From contig NZ_LR134386.1 in NCBI RefSeq assembly GCF_900637665.1, forward strand, positions 682,001-746,000: 64,000 bases of DNA, written 5' to 3'. The notes beneath the pieces are model-generated. The model made no database searches and was not told the origin of the DNA. It saw only the letters and a program-made list of their open reading frames with translations. The position numbers and the translations under genes were made by a program. The DNA comes from Chryseobacterium nakagawai. Its GTDB lineage: Bacteria; Bacteroidota; Bacteroidia; Flavobacteriales; Weeksellaceae. Shown here in pieces: positions 8,968-18,738 of this stretch. Numbering within the stretch: position 1 is the first letter of the stretch; the number at the start of each line of letters is the position of its first letter.

Positions 8968-10464
8968 TTAATCTTCAATCCAACTTTGAGCACGGGATAC
9001 CGCTTTGTTCCAGAAATGAACCATAGTATCTACTTTTTCCTTTTCCAATTGAGGATGGAAATCTTTATCTACAATCCATTGAGCCTGTATCTCATCAATA
9101 TTTTTCCAGTATCCTACAGCAAGACCTGCTAAATAAGCCGCACCTAATGCTGTTGTCTCTAATGTTTTTGGTCTTGTAATTTTAAATCCGAAAAGGTCAG
9201 ATTGTATTTGCATCAATAGGTTACTTGCCGAAGCACCACCATCTACTCTCAGTTCAAGACTTGCTCTTCCGGAATCTGCTTCCATAGATTTTACAATATC
9301 AAACACCTGGAATGCGATTCCTTCCAATGTAGCTCTTGCAATATGTCCGTCAGTGGTACCACGGGTAATTCCTACAATAGTCCCACGTGCATATTGATCC
9401 CAATGAGGAGCTCCCAACCCTGTAAGGGCAGGAACAAAGTAAACACCACCATTGTCTTCAACAGAGGCTGCCAGATCATTCACTTGATCAGAAGAATGAA
9501 TCAGTTTAAGACCGTCTCTTAGCCATTGAATAGCTGCACCACCTACAAATACGCTTCCTTCCAATGCATAGTTCACCTCTCCATTGATTTTCCAGGCAAC
9601 GGTCGTTAAAAGATTATTTTTTGATGAAACAGCTTCTTTTCCTGTGTTCATTAATAAGAAACATCCTGTTCCGTAAGTGTTTTTTACCATTCCCGGATTG
9701 ATACACATTTGGCCAAATAGAGCCGCCTGCTGATCTCCCGCAATTCCCGCAATAGGAATTTTGGTAGAGAATAGAGTAGTGGCTGTCTCACCATATATCT
9801 CACTGCTTTGTTTTACTTCAGGAAGAATGGCTTTAGGAATGTTGAATAGCTCCAACAGATCATTATCCCATTCCAATGTATGAATATTCAAAAGCATGGT
9901 TCTGCTGGCGTTAGAAACATCAGTGATGAACATTTTCCCACGGGTTAGTTTCCATACCAACCAGGTATCAACTGTTCCAAAGCATAATTTTCCAGCTTCT
10001 GCTTTTTCTCTTGCTCCGTCAACATTGTCAAGGATCCATTTTAATTTGGTGGCAGAGAAATAGGCATCCAGTACAAGACCTGTTTTTTCCTTAATGGTTT
10101 CTGCATGACCTTGTTCTTTCAGTTCATCACAATATTTGGAAGTTCTTCGGTCTTGCCATACAATCGCATTGTAAATAGGTTCTCCGGTTTCTTTATCCCA
10201 AACTATTGTGGTTTCACGCTGGTTGGTAATTCCAATAGCAGCTACTTCCAGTCCGGAGATGCCTGCTTTGGCAATAATTTCTGCAGCAACGGAGATCTGT
10301 GATGACCAGATTTCGTTTGGATCATGTTCTACCCAGCCTGGAGTAGGGAAGATTTGTCTGAAATCTTTTTGTGATACATATTTGATTTCTCCGCTATGGT
10401 TGAATAGAATCGCTCTGGAGGAAGTTGTTCCCTGATCTAAAGCGAGAATTAGCTTTTCATTCAT
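8968..10464 (-). CDS. glpK: Glycerol kinase
   Basis: Converts glycerol and ATP to glycerol 3-phosphate in the cytoplasm; FGGY carbohydrate kinase family. The 498-residue length is standard. Visible motifs are the N-terminal phosphate loop [12 protein letters not shown], the substrate segment [20 protein letters not shown], and the second domain [11 protein letters not shown] and [15 protein letters not shown]. It sits 7 nt downstream of glpD, so the two successive pathway enzymes are translated from one message. Confidence 0.97.
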   Translation of the reverse strand: MNEKLILALDQGTTSSRAILFNHSGEIKYVSQKDFRQIFPTPGWVEHDPNEIWSSQISVAAEIIAKAGISGLEVAAIGITNQRETTIVWDKETGEPIYNAIVWQDRRTSKYCDELKEQGHAETIKEKTGLVLDAYFSATKLKWILDNVDGAREKAEAGKLCFGTVDTWLVWKLTRGKMFITDVSNASRTMLLNIHTLEWDNDLLELFNIPKAILPEVKQSSEIYGETATTLFSTKIPIAGIAGDQQAALFGQMCINPGMVKNTYGTGCFLLMNTGKEAVSSKNNLLTTVAWKINGEVNYALEGSVFVGGAAIQWLRDGLKLIHSSDQVNDLAASVEDNGGVYFVPALTGLGAPHWDQYARGTIVGITRGTTDGHIARATLEGIAFQVFDIVKSMEADSGRASLELRVDGGASASNLLMQIQSDLFGFKITRPKTLETTALGAAYLAGLAVGYWKNIDEIQAQWIVDKDFHPQLEKEKVDTMVHFWNKAVSRAQSWIED

Positions 10465-10471
10465 ATGGTGA

Positions 10472-12070
10472 TTAATTAAGGTTGATAACTTTAGGTGAAT
10501 AAGGAGTTAATAAATATCCTTTTGCCAATTCGATGAATTCATTTTCCTGTTGCTGGGCCCATTCCTCAGAATGTCCTTTTTCTTCAGCAATAATTCTGGC
10601 CACATTGTGTGCCGTGTCTATAGCTGCTCTTGCATCAAGGAATAACAAACGAGCTCTTCTTGCCAGTACATCTTCAATTGTTTCAGCCATTTCATTTCTT
10701 ACAGCCCAAACTACTTCCGCTACCGTGAATGGATGGTCCGGGTGTAGTTTCTGTGAAAAACGTGGATTACCTTCCTGTAAAGCTTTTATGGCAGGGATAT
10801 CAGATCCGTATACATATAAATGATTCGTTCTGTCTACTTGTTCTGGTTTTACGTTTCCATGAATAGACATATGTTCTGTTTTAGAACTCGTATTGCCCAG
10901 ATTGTGTACCTGCATGGCTTTATCAATAGTATCTTCAGCCATTTTACGGTAAGTTGTCCACTTTCCGCCAATAATAGAAACCAATCCTGTGTCAGAAGCA
11001 ATCACCTTGTGGCTTCGGGAAACTTCTTTTGTACTCTTGCTTCCGTCTTTTGGAGCGGCAAGAGGACGAAGCCCGGCAAAAACAGATTTTACATCATCAC
11101 GGGTTGGTTTTTTAGAAAGGTATTGTCTTGCTGTATTTAAAACAAAACTAATTTCCTCTTCCAAAGCACGAGGTTCAAAGCTTTCGTTTTCCAAAAGAGT
11201 ATCTGTTGTTCCTACCAAAGCCCTGTCATGCCAAGGTACTACAAACAGCACCCTTCCGTCAGAAGTCTTCGGAATCATGATGGCATCATCACTTTTCAGG
11301 AATGATTTATCCAGAACCAGGTGAATTCCCTGACTTGGTACTACCAGTTTACCATGTTTTGGATTATTCATATTAAGGATGTCATTTGTGAAAACACCGG
11401 TAGCATTAATAACCACTTTTGCATGAATTTGGTAGTGTTGTTTGGAGAATTGGTCTTCTGCAACTACACCTATTACTTTATCCTTATCATCTTTCAGAAG
11501 ATTGACAACCTTTACATAGTTCACAGCGCTTCCTCCTTTTTCAATAATGGTTTGAGTTAAATTGACTGCAAGTCTCGCATCATCAAACTGTCCGTCCTGG
11601 TAAACAACACCACTTGCTAAATGATTTTGTTCAATAGTAGGAAGTTTTTCAATGGTTTTTGATTTGCTGATGTATTTCGTTTTACCCAAACTTAATTTTC
11701 CGGCAAGGAAATCATAAACGGATAAACCTATTTTATAATAGATTCCGCCCCACCAAGTATAATTAGGAATAATGAAAGACTGATTTTTTACAATGTGTGC
11801 TGCATTTTTTGCTAACAGGCCTCTTTCCTTTAATGCTTCTTTCACCAAGCCTATATCTCCTTGTGCTAAATATCTTACTCCACCATGTACCAGTTTGGTA
11901 CTTCTGCTGGAAGTTGCTTTCGCAAAGTCATGAGATTCAAGTAATAAAGTTTTGAATCCTCTGCTTACTGCGTCTAATGCTGAACCTAAACCACTGGCTC
12001 CTCCTCCTATGACAATAAAGTCCCATTCTTTTATACTGGTTAATTTACTGAGTTCTTCGTTTCGTTTCAT
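10472..12070 (-). CDS. glpD: Aerobic glycerol-3-phosphate dehydrogenase
   Basis: FAD-dependent, membrane-associated enzyme oxidising glycerol 3-phosphate to dihydroxyacetone phosphate and passing electrons to quinone. The 532 residues start with the dinucleotide-binding motif [15 protein letters not shown]. The FAD family signature [16 protein letters not shown] follows, and a C-terminal helical DAO_C domain is present. It is first in the operon, with a good promoter just upstream, and its first codons overlap one of three GTTTCGTTT repeats that may be regulator sites. Confidence 0.96.
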   Translation of the reverse strand: MKRNEELSKLTSIKEWDFIVIGGGASGLGSALDAVSRGFKTLLLESHDFAKATSSRSTKLVHGGVRYLAQGDIGLVKEALKERGLLAKNAAHIVKNQSFIIPNYTWWGGIYYKIGLSVYDFLAGKLSLGKTKYISKSKTIEKLPTIEQNHLASGVVYQDGQFDDARLAVNLTQTIIEKGGSAVNYVKVVNLLKDDKDKVIGVVAEDQFSKQHYQIHAKVVINATGVFTNDILNMNNPKHGKLVVPSQGIHLVLDKSFLKSDDAIMIPKTSDGRVLFVVPWHDRALVGTTDTLLENESFEPRALEEEISFVLNTARQYLSKKPTRDDVKSVFAGLRPLAAPKDGSKSTKEVSRSHKVIASDTGLVSIIGGKWTTYRKMAEDTIDKAMQVHNLGNTSSKTEHMSIHGNVKPEQVDRTNHLYVYGSDIPAIKALQEGNPRFSQKLHPDHPFTVAEVVWAVRNEMAETIEDVLARRARLLFLDARAAIDTAHNVARIIAEEKGHSEEWAQQQENEFIELAKGYLLTPYSPKVINLN

Positions 12071-12094
12071 AAATGTTTCGTTTATGTTTCGTTT
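12059..12094. promoter_or_regulatory. Repeated GTTTCGTTT sites, candidate GlpR operator
   Basis: Three copies of GTTTCGTTT at 12059-12067, 12075-12083 and 12086-12094. The last two lie in a tandem 11-bp repeat (TGTTTCGTTTA/T), one helical turn apart. They span the glpD start and the glpD transcription start region. AAACGAAT at 12260-12267, next to the glpR start, is a 7/8 match on the other strand. The sites resemble the TTCG/CGAA core of known DeoR-family GlpR operators; assignment to this regulator is inference. Confidence 0.5.
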
Positions 12095-12095
12095 T

Positions 12096-12124
12096 CAAAT
12101 ATATAAATTAAAAATGAAAGCAAA
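12096..12124 (-). promoter_or_regulatory. Promoter of the glpDKF operon
   Basis: On the minus strand TATATTTG (plus-strand CAAATATA, 12096-12103) matches the -7 consensus, with a -33 TTTG (plus-strand CAAA, 12121-12124) 17 nt away. The start codon of glpD is at 12070, so the leader is short and covered by the GTTTCGTTT repeats. Confidence 0.65.
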
Positions 12125-12226
12125 AAGAAAATAAATGAAATTTTAAAATGTGAAATGACTATGATTTATAAAAACCTTTATTATTGAAGGTGAAGTAATT
12201 ACGTAGGACCTTAAAAACAATAAAAA

Positions 12227-12256
12227 TTTGCATGTGAAAAAAAAACGGTAATTTTG
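12227..12256 (+). promoter_or_regulatory. Promoter of the DeoR-type regulator
   Basis: TTTG at 12227-12230 and TAATTTTG at 12249-12256, spacing 18 nt, match the Bacteroidota -33/-7 pair. The start codon at 12271 follows within 15 nt, so the 5' leader is only a few nucleotides. Confidence 0.65.
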
Positions 12257-12270
12257 AGGAAACGAATAAA

Positions 12271-13032
12271 ATGGAGAAGCTAATACCAAGGCATGATGAA
12301 ATATTAAAGGAACTGGATGAAAAAGGACATGTTCTTGTTCAGGATTTGTGCGAAAGGCTGAATGTTTCTTCGGTTACGATACGAAAGGATCTGAACTATC
12401 TCGAAAGTTTAGGACTTCTTTTTAGAAATCATGGAGGAGCAAGTAAACAGGTACGATATGCTTATGAGCAGAACGTAGGTGAAAAAGAAAATATTAATGT
12501 AGAAGCAAAACAAGCTATTGCAAGAGCTGCGCTGTCTTTAATTCAAGAGAATGACTGTATTATATTGGCATCAGGAACTACTATGCATTATCTTGCAAGG
12601 ATGTTAATGAACTTCGGTCCGCTTACTGTTTTAACTTCTTCATTGAGGGTTGCAATTGAACTTTGTAATAATCCTAATATTAATGTGATTCAATTAGGAG
12701 GAGAGGTAAGAAAAAGTTCTACTTCCATTGTAGGATCTATTTCAGAAGGCATTCTTAAACAATTCTCATGTAATAAACTTTTTCTTGGGGTAGATGGGAT
12801 TGATCTTGAGTTTGGAATCAGTACATCCAATGCTGCTGAAGCTCACCTTAATCAGGTTATGATTGAATGTGCAGATAAAACAGTAGTTCTTGCAGATTCT
12901 TCAAAGTTAAATAAAAAAGGTTTTGGTAAAATTGCTTCCCTGGATCAGGTGGATTATCTGATTACGGATGGCGGGATTATTGCCGAAGACCAGGTCAGAC
13001 TAGAGGAAATTGGAGTTAATGTAATTAAATAA
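12271..13032 (+). CDS. glpR: DeoR-family regulator of glycerol metabolism
   Basis: A 253-residue repressor-type protein. The N-terminal DeoR winged helix-turn-helix (VLVQDLCERLNVSSVTIRKD, then LNYLESLGLLFRNHGG) is followed by a DeoR C-terminal sugar-phosphate sensor domain (ILASGTTMHYLARML, DKTVVLADSSKLNKKGF). It is divergent from glpD across a 200-bp region with promoters for both genes. By analogy with GlpR it probably represses the glp operon and is released by glycerol 3-phosphate. The symbol rests on context, since DeoR proteins for different sugars look alike. Confidence 0.85.
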   Translation: MEKLIPRHDEILKELDEKGHVLVQDLCERLNVSSVTIRKDLNYLESLGLLFRNHGGASKQVRYAYEQNVGEKENINVEAKQAIARAALSLIQENDCIILASGTTMHYLARMLMNFGPLTVLTSSLRVAIELCNNPNINVIQLGGEVRKSSTSIVGSISEGILKQFSCNKLFLGVDGIDLEFGISTSNAAEAHLNQVMIECADKTVVLADSSKLNKKGFGKIASLDQVDYLITDGGIIAEDQVRLEEIGVNVIK

Positions 13033-13077
13033 TCTTATAAAAGTTACTAAATCTATATAATAATATTCCAAATACAG

Positions 13078-13110
13078 AGCCCATGAGTAATCATGTGGCT
13101 TTTATTTTTT
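13078..13110 (+). terminator. Terminator after the DeoR regulator
   Basis: Imperfect stem AGCCCATGA / TCATGTGGCT with a GTAA loop and a T-rich run, 46 nt after the stop codon. The one-base bulge makes it weaker than the others in the window. Confidence 0.6.
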
Positions 13111-13397
13111 AGTGAATTGCCATTAGGGTGTTATTTTATTTTTTCTGAGAAGAGGAGATTGAGGCTTTCTTGTTTTATTTAAAATATAAGGATGGTGTTT
13201 TTCTGCTGAGAATTGTGAAATGTTTCATTATCCTATAGTTATGGCATTTTTTTTGTTATCAGCTGTTGGCTTTGAATTGTTATAATAAACAATGAGAAGA
13301 AAAGAGGTGTTGTTTATGTTGAACTCATTTTTGTAACCTGTACTTTTTTCTTAAAATGGTCTAAATGATTAAAAATCAAAATATTTTACTCAAAATA
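13111..13397. other. AT-rich intergenic region, no gene seen
   Basis: Very AT-rich stretch between glpR and the ribosomal operon promoter. No credible reading frame, repeat or hairpin was recognised; it may hold upstream (UP-like) sequences for the ribosomal promoter. Confidence 0.5.
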
Positions 13398-13455
13398 TTT
13401 GTCGGTTACAAAATTATTCATAAATTTGCACACTCATTTTAGGAGCGTAGTGTGC
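13398..13455 (+). promoter_or_regulatory. Promoter and leader of the rplC ribosomal operon
   Basis: TTTG at 13398-13401, 19-nt spacing, and TAAATTTG at 13421-13428 form a textbook Bacteroidota promoter. An inverted repeat GCACACT (13428-13434) / AGTGTGC (13449-13455) follows, then an untranslated stretch to the start at 13534, a leader of about 100 nt. If transcription starts near 13434 the left arm is mostly not transcribed, so the repeat may work as DNA rather than RNA. The long leader still leaves room for ribosomal-protein feedback control. Confidence 0.7.
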
Positions 13456-13533
13456 CTATATCAAAAGTAGAAATCACTTCAGACTTCCGAAAAATGGGAA
13501 AAATAAAGGATAAATTTTATTATAATATAAACA

Positions 13534-14160
13534 ATGTCAGGTATTATTGGTAAAAAAATCGGTATGACGTCTTTGTTTAACGAAGAAGGGAAAAACATTC
13601 CTTGTACAGTTATTCAAGCTGGTCCATGCTCGGTTTTACAGGTCAGAACCTTAGAAGTTGACGGATATAAAGCTGTTCAATTAGGTTTCGATGACAAGAG
13701 TGAGAAGAACGTTGGTAAAGCGTTAGCTGGCCATTTTAAAAAGGCTGGTTCTGCTCCTAAAGCTAAATTAGTAGAATTCTACAGAGAATTTGTTGATGAA
13801 GTGAAAGTAGGAGAAGAAGTAAAAGTTGATCTATTCGCTGAAGGTGAATATGTTGACGTAACAGGAACTTCAAAAGGTAAAGGCTTCCAGGGTGTTGTTA
13901 AAAGACACGGATTTGGAGGTGTAATGCAGGCAACTCATGGTCAGCACAACAGACTTAGAGCTCCAGGTTCTATCGGTGCTGGTTCAGACCCTTCAAGAGT
14001 ATTCAAAGGGATGAGAATGGCTGGAAGAATGGGAGGTAAGCAGGTAACTGTTCAAAACCTTCAAGTGTTAAAAGTTGATCAAGAACAAAATCTTTTAGTA
14101 GTAAAAGGTGCTGTTCCGGGAGCTAAAAATTCTTATGTAATTATCAGAAAATGGAACTAG
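13534..14160 (+). CDS. rplC: 50S ribosomal protein L3
   Basis: Early-assembly large-subunit protein, 208 residues. Start [20 protein letters not shown] and the conserved loop [20 protein letters not shown] are diagnostic, the latter reaching toward the peptidyl-transferase centre. First gene of the rplC-rplQ transcription unit after a promoter and roughly 100-nt leader. Its end overlaps the rplD start by 10 nt, indicating translational coupling. Confidence 0.98.
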   Translation: MSGIIGKKIGMTSLFNEEGKNIPCTVIQAGPCSVLQVRTLEVDGYKAVQLGFDDKSEKNVGKALAGHFKKAGSAPKAKLVEFYREFVDEVKVGEEVKVDLFAEGEYVDVTGTSKGKGFQGVVKRHGFGGVMQATHGQHNRLRAPGSIGAGSDPSRVFKGMRMAGRMGGKQVTVQNLQVLKVDQEQNLLVVKGAVPGAKNSYVIIRKWN

Positions 14161-14780
14161 TAGTATTAAATACATCAGGAAAAGAGACCGGAAGAAAAGT
14201 AACTCTAGACGAAACAGTATTCGGAATTGAGCCAAATCAGCACGCGGTTTACTTAGAAGTTAAACAGTACCTTGCTGCACAAAGACAAGGGACTCATAAA
14301 GCAAAAGAAAGAAGCGAAATTACTGCTTCTACTAAAAAGCTTAAGAAGCAAAAAGGATCAGGATCTGCTAGATATGGTGATATTAAATCTCCAACTTTCA
14401 GAGGTGGAGGTAGAGTATTCGGACCAAAACCAAGAGACTACAGATTCAAATTGAACAAAGCTCTTAAGAGATTAGCTAAGAAATCTGTTTTATCTCAGAA
14501 AATGAGAGATAACAGCATTAAAGTTTTAGAAGATTTGAGCTTTGGTGCTCCTAAGACTAAAGATTTTATCAATGTATTAAATGCATTGGAACTTAACGGT
14601 AAAAAATCTTTATTCGTTCTTCCTGAAGCTAACAAGAATGTGTATTTATCTTCAAGAAACTTACCTAAAACTAAAGTAATGAACTTCAACGAGATCAGTT
14701 CTTACGATTTAGTAAACGCTGGTGAGATCATTTTCTTAGAAGGTGCAGTTGAAAAATTCCAGGAAAATTTAAAGAAATAA
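14151..14780 (+). CDS. rplD: 50S ribosomal protein L4
   Basis: Large-subunit protein lining the exit tunnel, 209 residues. The conserved loop [20 protein letters not shown] and [19 protein letters not shown] are present. In enterobacteria L4 represses its own operon by binding the mRNA leader; whether it does so here is unknown, but the leader upstream of rplC is long enough. Overlaps rplC by 10 nt. Confidence 0.98.
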   Translation: MELVVLNTSGKETGRKVTLDETVFGIEPNQHAVYLEVKQYLAAQRQGTHKAKERSEITASTKKLKKQKGSGSARYGDIKSPTFRGGGRVFGPKPRDYRFKLNKALKRLAKKSVLSQKMRDNSIKVLEDLSFGAPKTKDFINVLNALELNGKKSLFVLPEANKNVYLSSRNLPKTKVMNFNEISSYDLVNAGEIIFLEGAVEKFQENLKK

Positions 14781-14783
14781 GTC

Positions 14784-15074
14784 ATGTCTATTATTATTAA
14801 ACCAGTTATTTCAGAAAAGGCTAACTACCTTACAGATTTAAGAGGTACTTATTCTTTCTTAGTTAACCCTAAGGCGAATAAAGTTCAGATTAAAAAGGCT
14901 GTAGAAGCAGCTTATGGTGTAAAAGTAGCAGACGTTAATACAATGATTTATGCTCCGAAGGTTTCTTCAAAGTACACTAAAAAAGGTCTTCAAGTAGGAA
15001 AGACAAATAAATTGAAAAAAGCGGTAATTAAACTTGTTGAAGGTGATGTTATCGATATTTTTGCTGTAAATTAA
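14784..15074 (+). CDS. rplW: 50S ribosomal protein L23
   Basis: Tunnel-exit protein that docks trigger factor and the signal recognition particle. 96 residues, start MSIIIKPVISEKANYLTDLR, with NPKANKVQIKKAVEAAYGVK typical of the family. Lies 3 nt after rplD. Confidence 0.97.
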   Translation: MSIIIKPVISEKANYLTDLRGTYSFLVNPKANKVQIKKAVEAAYGVKVADVNTMIYAPKVSSKYTKKGLQVGKTNKLKKAVIKLVEGDVIDIFAVN

Positions 15075-15096
15075 TTATTAATTATATATAATAGTA

Positions 15097-15918
15097 ATGT
15101 CTGTTAGAAAATTAAAACCTATCACCCCGGGACAGAGATTCAGAATTGTTAACAATTTTGAAGAAATTACTACCAACAAACCAGAGAAATCTCTAACAGT
15201 TGGTATTAGTAAGTCAGGTGGACGTAACCAAACTGGTAAAATGACCATGCGTTACACCGGAGGTGGACACAAAAAGAAATACAGAATTATTGACTTCAAA
15301 AGAAACAAAGCAAACGTTGAAGCAACTGTAAAAACTGTAGAGTATGATCCAAACAGAACTGCATTTATCGCTTTACTAGAGTATGCTGATGGAGAGAAGA
15401 GATATATCATCGCTCCAAACGGTATCAAAGTTGATCAGAAAGTAATTTCTGGTGAAAGCGTAGAACCAAATGTAGGGAACGCAATGAAGTTGAAAAACAT
15501 TCCATTAGGTACTGTAATTTCTTGTGTTGAAATGAAGCCTGGTCAAGGTGCAATTTTAGCAAGAAGTGCTGGTTCTTCAGCTCAATTGACTTCAAGAGAC
15601 GGGAAATATGCAATCATCAAATTACCTTCAGGAGAGTCTAGAATGATCCTTACTGAATGTATGGCAATGATTGGATCTGTTTCTAACTCTGACCACCAGT
15701 TAACTGTATCAGGTAAGGCTGGTAGAAGCAGATGGTTAGGTAGAAGACCAAGAACAAGAGCAGTTGTAATGAACCCAGTAGATCACCCAATGGGAGGTGG
15801 TGAAGGACGTTCTTCAGGAGGTCACCCAAGATCTAGAAATGGTATGCCTGCTAAAGGTTACAAAACCAGAAAGAAAAATAAAGCGTCTAACCGTCATATC
15901 ATATCTAAACGTAAATAA
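15097..15918 (+). CDS. rplB: 50S ribosomal protein L2
   Basis: Primary 23S rRNA-binding protein needed for subunit association and peptidyl transfer, 273 residues. Motifs [20 protein letters not shown] near the N-terminus and [19 protein letters not shown] near the C-terminus, including the conserved His near the catalytic centre. Starts 22 nt after rplW and 2 nt before rpsS. Confidence 0.98.
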   Translation: MSVRKLKPITPGQRFRIVNNFEEITTNKPEKSLTVGISKSGGRNQTGKMTMRYTGGGHKKKYRIIDFKRNKANVEATVKTVEYDPNRTAFIALLEYADGEKRYIIAPNGIKVDQKVISGESVEPNVGNAMKLKNIPLGTVISCVEMKPGQGAILARSAGSSAQLTSRDGKYAIIKLPSGESRMILTECMAMIGSVSNSDHQLTVSGKAGRSRWLGRRPRTRAVVMNPVDHPMGGGEGRSSGGHPRSRNGMPAKGYKTRKKNKASNRHIISKRK

Positions 15919-15920
15919 TT

Positions 15921-16199
15921 ATGGCAAGATCACTTAAAAAAGGACCATTCATTCATCATACTTTAGATAAGAAGGTTCAGACAAACATAGAGTCTGGTAA
16001 GAAGACAGTTATTAAAACTTGGTCTAGAGCATCAATGATCTCTCCGGACTTCGTAGGACAAACTATTGCAGTACACAACGGGAAATCTTTTATCCCTGTT
16101 TATGTTACAGAAAACATGGTTGGTCACAAGCTAGGCGAATTTTCTCCAACAAGATCTTTCAGAGGTCATGGTGGTAACAAAAACAAAGGAAGCAGATAA
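15921..16199 (+). CDS. rpsS: 30S ribosomal protein S19
   Basis: Small-subunit head protein contacting the A-site and L5 bridge. 92 residues, start [19 protein letters not shown] and C-terminal [18 protein letters not shown] are diagnostic. Tightly packed between rplB and rplV (2 nt each side). Confidence 0.98.
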   Translation: MARSLKKGPFIHHTLDKKVQTNIESGKKTVIKTWSRASMISPDFVGQTIAVHNGKSFIPVYVTENMVGHKLGEFSPTRSFRGHGGNKNKGSR

Positions 16200-16201
16200 T
16201 C

Positions 16202-16600
16202 ATGGGATCAAGAAAAAGAGAAAGTGCATTAGCACGTAAATTAACAAATCAAGATGTAGTAAAAGCATTACATAATGATTGCCCGTCTTCTCCAAGAAAA
16301 ATGAGATTAGTAGCTGATATCATCAGAGGAGTAGAAGTAGACAAAGCTTTATACATTCTAAAATATTCTAAAAAGGACGCATCTAACAAGTTAGAAAAAG
16401 TATTGCTTTCAGCAATGGCTAACTGGCAAACTAAAAACGAAGGTGCTGATATTGAAGAAGCAAATCTTATCGTTAAAGAAATTTTTGTAGACAGTGCAAG
16501 ACAATTGAAGAGACTGAGACCAGCTCCACAAGGTAGAGGGTACAGAATCAGAAAAAGATCAAACCACATTACATTAATCTTAGGTAAAAAAGAAAATTAA
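16202..16600 (+). CDS. rplV: 50S ribosomal protein L22
   Basis: Globular tunnel protein whose beta-hairpin lines the exit channel. 132 residues, longer than the 110 of E. coli because of a Lys/Arg-rich N-terminal extension ([17 protein letters not shown]). The core [20 protein letters not shown] and hairpin [20 protein letters not shown] are clear. The ATG at 16202 is kept because it lies 2 nt after rpsS, the usual spacing here. Confidence 0.96.
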   Translation: MGSRKRESALARKLTNQDVVKALHNDCPSSPRKMRLVADIIRGVEVDKALYILKYSKKDASNKLEKVLLSAMANWQTKNEGADIEEANLIVKEIFVDSARQLKRLRPAPQGRGYRIRKRSNHITLILGKKEN

Positions 16601-16607
16601 TCAAGGT

Positions 16608-17357
16608 ATGGGACAGAAGACAAATCCAATTGGTAATAGATTAGGTATCATCAGAGGATGGGATTCTAACTGGTTTGGTGGAAACGATTATGGAGACAGA
16701 ATCGCTGAAGACTACAAAATCAGAAGATACCTTGAGGCTAGATTATCTAAAGGTGGTATTTCAAAAATCTATATTGAAAGAACACTAAAATTAGTAACCG
16801 TTACAATCACTACTGCTAGACCGGGATTAATCATCGGTAAAGGAGGTCAGGAAGTTGATAAATTGAAAGAAGAATTGAAGAAACTTACAGGTAAGGATAT
16901 TCAAATCAACATTTTCGAAATCAAAAGACCTGAATTAGACGCTGTACTAGTTGCTGATAGTATTTCTAAGCAAATTGAAAACAGAATTTCTTACAGAAGA
17001 GCTGTTAAAATGGCAATGGCAAGTACTATGAGAATGGGTGCTGAAGGTATTAAAGTTCAAATCTCTGGTAGATTGAACGGAGCTGAAATGGCAAGATCAG
17101 AATCTTTCAAAGAAGGAAGAATTCCATTGTCAACTTTCAGAGCAGATATCGATTACCACTGGGCAGAAGCTCACACTACTTACGGTAGATTAGGTGTAAA
17201 AGTTTGGATTATGAAAGGTGAAGTTTATGGTAAAAGAGAACTTTCCCCATTAGTAGGACAACAGAAAAAAGGAGGTCAGTCAGACAGAGGAAACAGAGGA
17301 GGAGACAGAGACAACAGAAGACCTAGAAAAAACAACAACAATAACAATAATAATTAA
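16608..17357 (+). CDS. rpsC: 30S ribosomal protein S3 with Asn-rich tail
   Basis: Small-subunit head protein at the mRNA entry channel, with helicase-like function. 249 residues: N-terminal KH domain ([20 protein letters not shown]), then the S3 C-terminal domain ([20 protein letters not shown]). The end is a low-complexity tail rich in Gly/Arg/Asp that closes with eight consecutive Asn (AAC/AAT codons from about 17331), absent from E. coli S3. The tail encodes no recognisable domain and may vary between strains. Confidence 0.97.
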   Translation: MGQKTNPIGNRLGIIRGWDSNWFGGNDYGDRIAEDYKIRRYLEARLSKGGISKIYIERTLKLVTVTITTARPGLIIGKGGQEVDKLKEELKKLTGKDIQINIFEIKRPELDAVLVADSISKQIENRISYRRAVKMAMASTMRMGAEGIKVQISGRLNGAEMARSESFKEGRIPLSTFRADIDYHWAEAHTTYGRLGVKVWIMKGEVYGKRELSPLVGQQKKGGQSDRGNRGGDRDNRRPRKNNNNNNNN

Positions 17358-17418
17358 AATTTTAGATTAGAAATTTTGAATTTTAAATTACCGTTACTTT
17401 TTTAAAATTAAAAAAAAT

Positions 17419-17446
17419 CTAAAATCTAAAATCTAAAATCTAAAAT
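17419..17446 (+). repeat. 7-bp tandem repeat between rpsC and rplP
   Basis: Four perfect copies of CTAAAAT, preceded by a partial unit and followed by a decayed one, in the 98-nt rpsC-rplP gap. Upstream, near 17360, TTTTAGATT is complementary to AATCTAAAA of the repeat, so the mRNA could fold here. It has no T-run terminator, and the operon continues. Confidence 0.8.
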
Positions 17447-17455
17447 TTAGAGATT

Positions 17456-17881
17456 ATGTTACAACCAAAAAGAACCAAATTCCGTAGAGTTCACAAGATG
17501 AAGATGAAGGGGAATGCCCAAAGAGGTAGTCAACTTGCTTACGGAACTTTTGGGATCAAAGCAACTGAGGGGGCTTGGATCACTGCAAGACAAATTGAAG
17601 CTGCTCGTATTGCTGCTACAAGATATATGAAGAGAGAAGGTCAACTATGGATCAAAATCTTCCCAGATAAGCCAATTACTAAGAAACCAGCGGAAGTACG
17701 TATGGGTAAAGGTAAGGGTGCTGTTGAATACTGGGTAGCTGTAGTAAAACCAGGTAAGATTATGTTCGAAATCGGAGGTGTACCTTACGATATCGCTAAG
17801 GAAGCTTTAAGACTTGCTGCACAAAAATTACCAGTAGTTACTAAATTCATCGTTGCTAACGATTTTGTTAAACCTTTATAA
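17456..17881 (+). CDS. rplP: 50S ribosomal protein L16
   Basis: Large-subunit protein that organises the A-site tRNA region. 141 residues, with [20 protein letters not shown] and [19 protein letters not shown] diagnostic. Start at 17456 follows the AT-rich repeat spacer. Confidence 0.98.
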   Translation: MLQPKRTKFRRVHKMKMKGNAQRGSQLAYGTFGIKATEGAWITARQIEAARIAATRYMKREGQLWIKIFPDKPITKKPAEVRMGKGKGAVEYWVAVVKPGKIMFEIGGVPYDIAKEALRLAAQKLPVVTKFIVANDFVKPL

Positions 17882-17893
17882 TCTTTGAGTACA

Positions 17894-18079
17894 ATGAAAA
17901 ATGCTGATATTAAAAATTTAAGCGCGGGTGATATTCAAGCTCAATTAACTGAAGCAAAAGCTCAATATTCAAAATTGAAATTGGCTCATGCAATCAGCCC
18001 AATTGAAAACCCGATTCAAATCAAAGATTTGAGAAGAACAATCGCTAGACTAAATACTGAGTTAACTAACAAACAATAA
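17894..18079 (+). CDS. rpmC: 50S ribosomal protein L29
   Basis: Small helical protein near the tunnel exit, 61 residues: MKNADIKNLSAGDIQAQLTE with the family segment IENPIQIKDLRRTIARLNTE. The ATG at 17894 is preferred over a TTG nine bases upstream because it gives the standard N-terminus and length. Confidence 0.95.
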   Translation: MKNADIKNLSAGDIQAQLTEAKAQYSKLKLAHAISPIENPIQIKDLRRTIARLNTELTNKQ

Positions 18080-18091
18080 TTTCATTTTACA

Positions 18092-18346
18092 ATGGATAGA
18101 AATTTAAGAAAAGAAAGAATCGGAGTGGTTTCCAGCAATAAAATGGAAAAAACTATTGTTGTTAGCGAAACTACAAGAGTAAAGCACCCGATGTACGGTA
18201 AATTCGTTTTGAAAACGAAAAAATATACTGCACACGACGAGAACAACGAATGCACAGAAGGTGATACAGTTTTGATCCAAGAAACTAGACCTTTGAGCAA
18301 GAGCAAGAGATGGAGATTAGTAAGAATCATTGAAAAAGCTAAGTAA
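18092..18346 (+). CDS. rpsQ: 30S ribosomal protein S17
   Basis: 16S rRNA-binding protein of the platform/body, 84 residues. [20 protein letters not shown] and [19 protein letters not shown] match the OB-fold family. Two nt before rplN. Confidence 0.97.
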   Translation: MDRNLRKERIGVVSSNKMEKTIVVSETTRVKHPMYGKFVLKTKKYTAHDENNECTEGDTVLIQETRPLSKSKRWRLVRIIEKAK

Positions 18347-18348
18347 TA

Positions 18349-18717
18349 ATGTTACAAACAGAATCAAGATTAAAAGTTGCTGATAACACAGGTGCTAAAG
18401 AAGTACTAGTTATCAGAGTTCTGGGAGGAACCAGAAGAAGATATGCTTCAGTTGGTGATAAAATCGTTGTTACGATCAAAGATTCTACACCATCAGGAAA
18501 CGCTAAAAAAGGTCAGGTATCTAAAGCTGTAGTAGTAAGAACTAAAAAAGCAGTAAGAAGAAAAGATGGTTCATACATCAAATTCGACGACAATGCTTGT
18601 GTATTACTAAACGCAGCAGGAGAAATGAGAGGAACGCGTGTTTTCGGACCGGTTGCTCGTGAGTTGAGAGACAAAGAATATATGAAAATCATTTCATTAG
18701 CTCCTGAAGTACTTTAA
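18349..18717 (+). CDS. rplN: 50S ribosomal protein L14
   Basis: Subunit-interface protein, 122 residues. [20 protein letters not shown] and [20 protein letters not shown] are invariant family segments. Sits between rpsQ and rplX in the standard order. Confidence 0.98.
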   Translation: MLQTESRLKVADNTGAKEVLVIRVLGGTRRRYASVGDKIVVTIKDSTPSGNAKKGQVSKAVVVRTKKAVRRKDGSYIKFDDNACVLLNAAGEMRGTRVFGPVARELRDKEYMKIISLAPEVL

Positions 18718-18738
18718 TTTTAAAAATTTTTAAAAGAA

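Noticed and set aside
13428-13455. RNA hairpin of a ribosomal-protein leader
   Set aside because: The left arm overlaps the -7 element and likely transcription start, so it may not be in the RNA; kept only as a possible DNA site.
17419-17446. Possible CRISPR-like array
   Set aside because: The unit is only 7 bp with no spacers; it is a simple tandem repeat.
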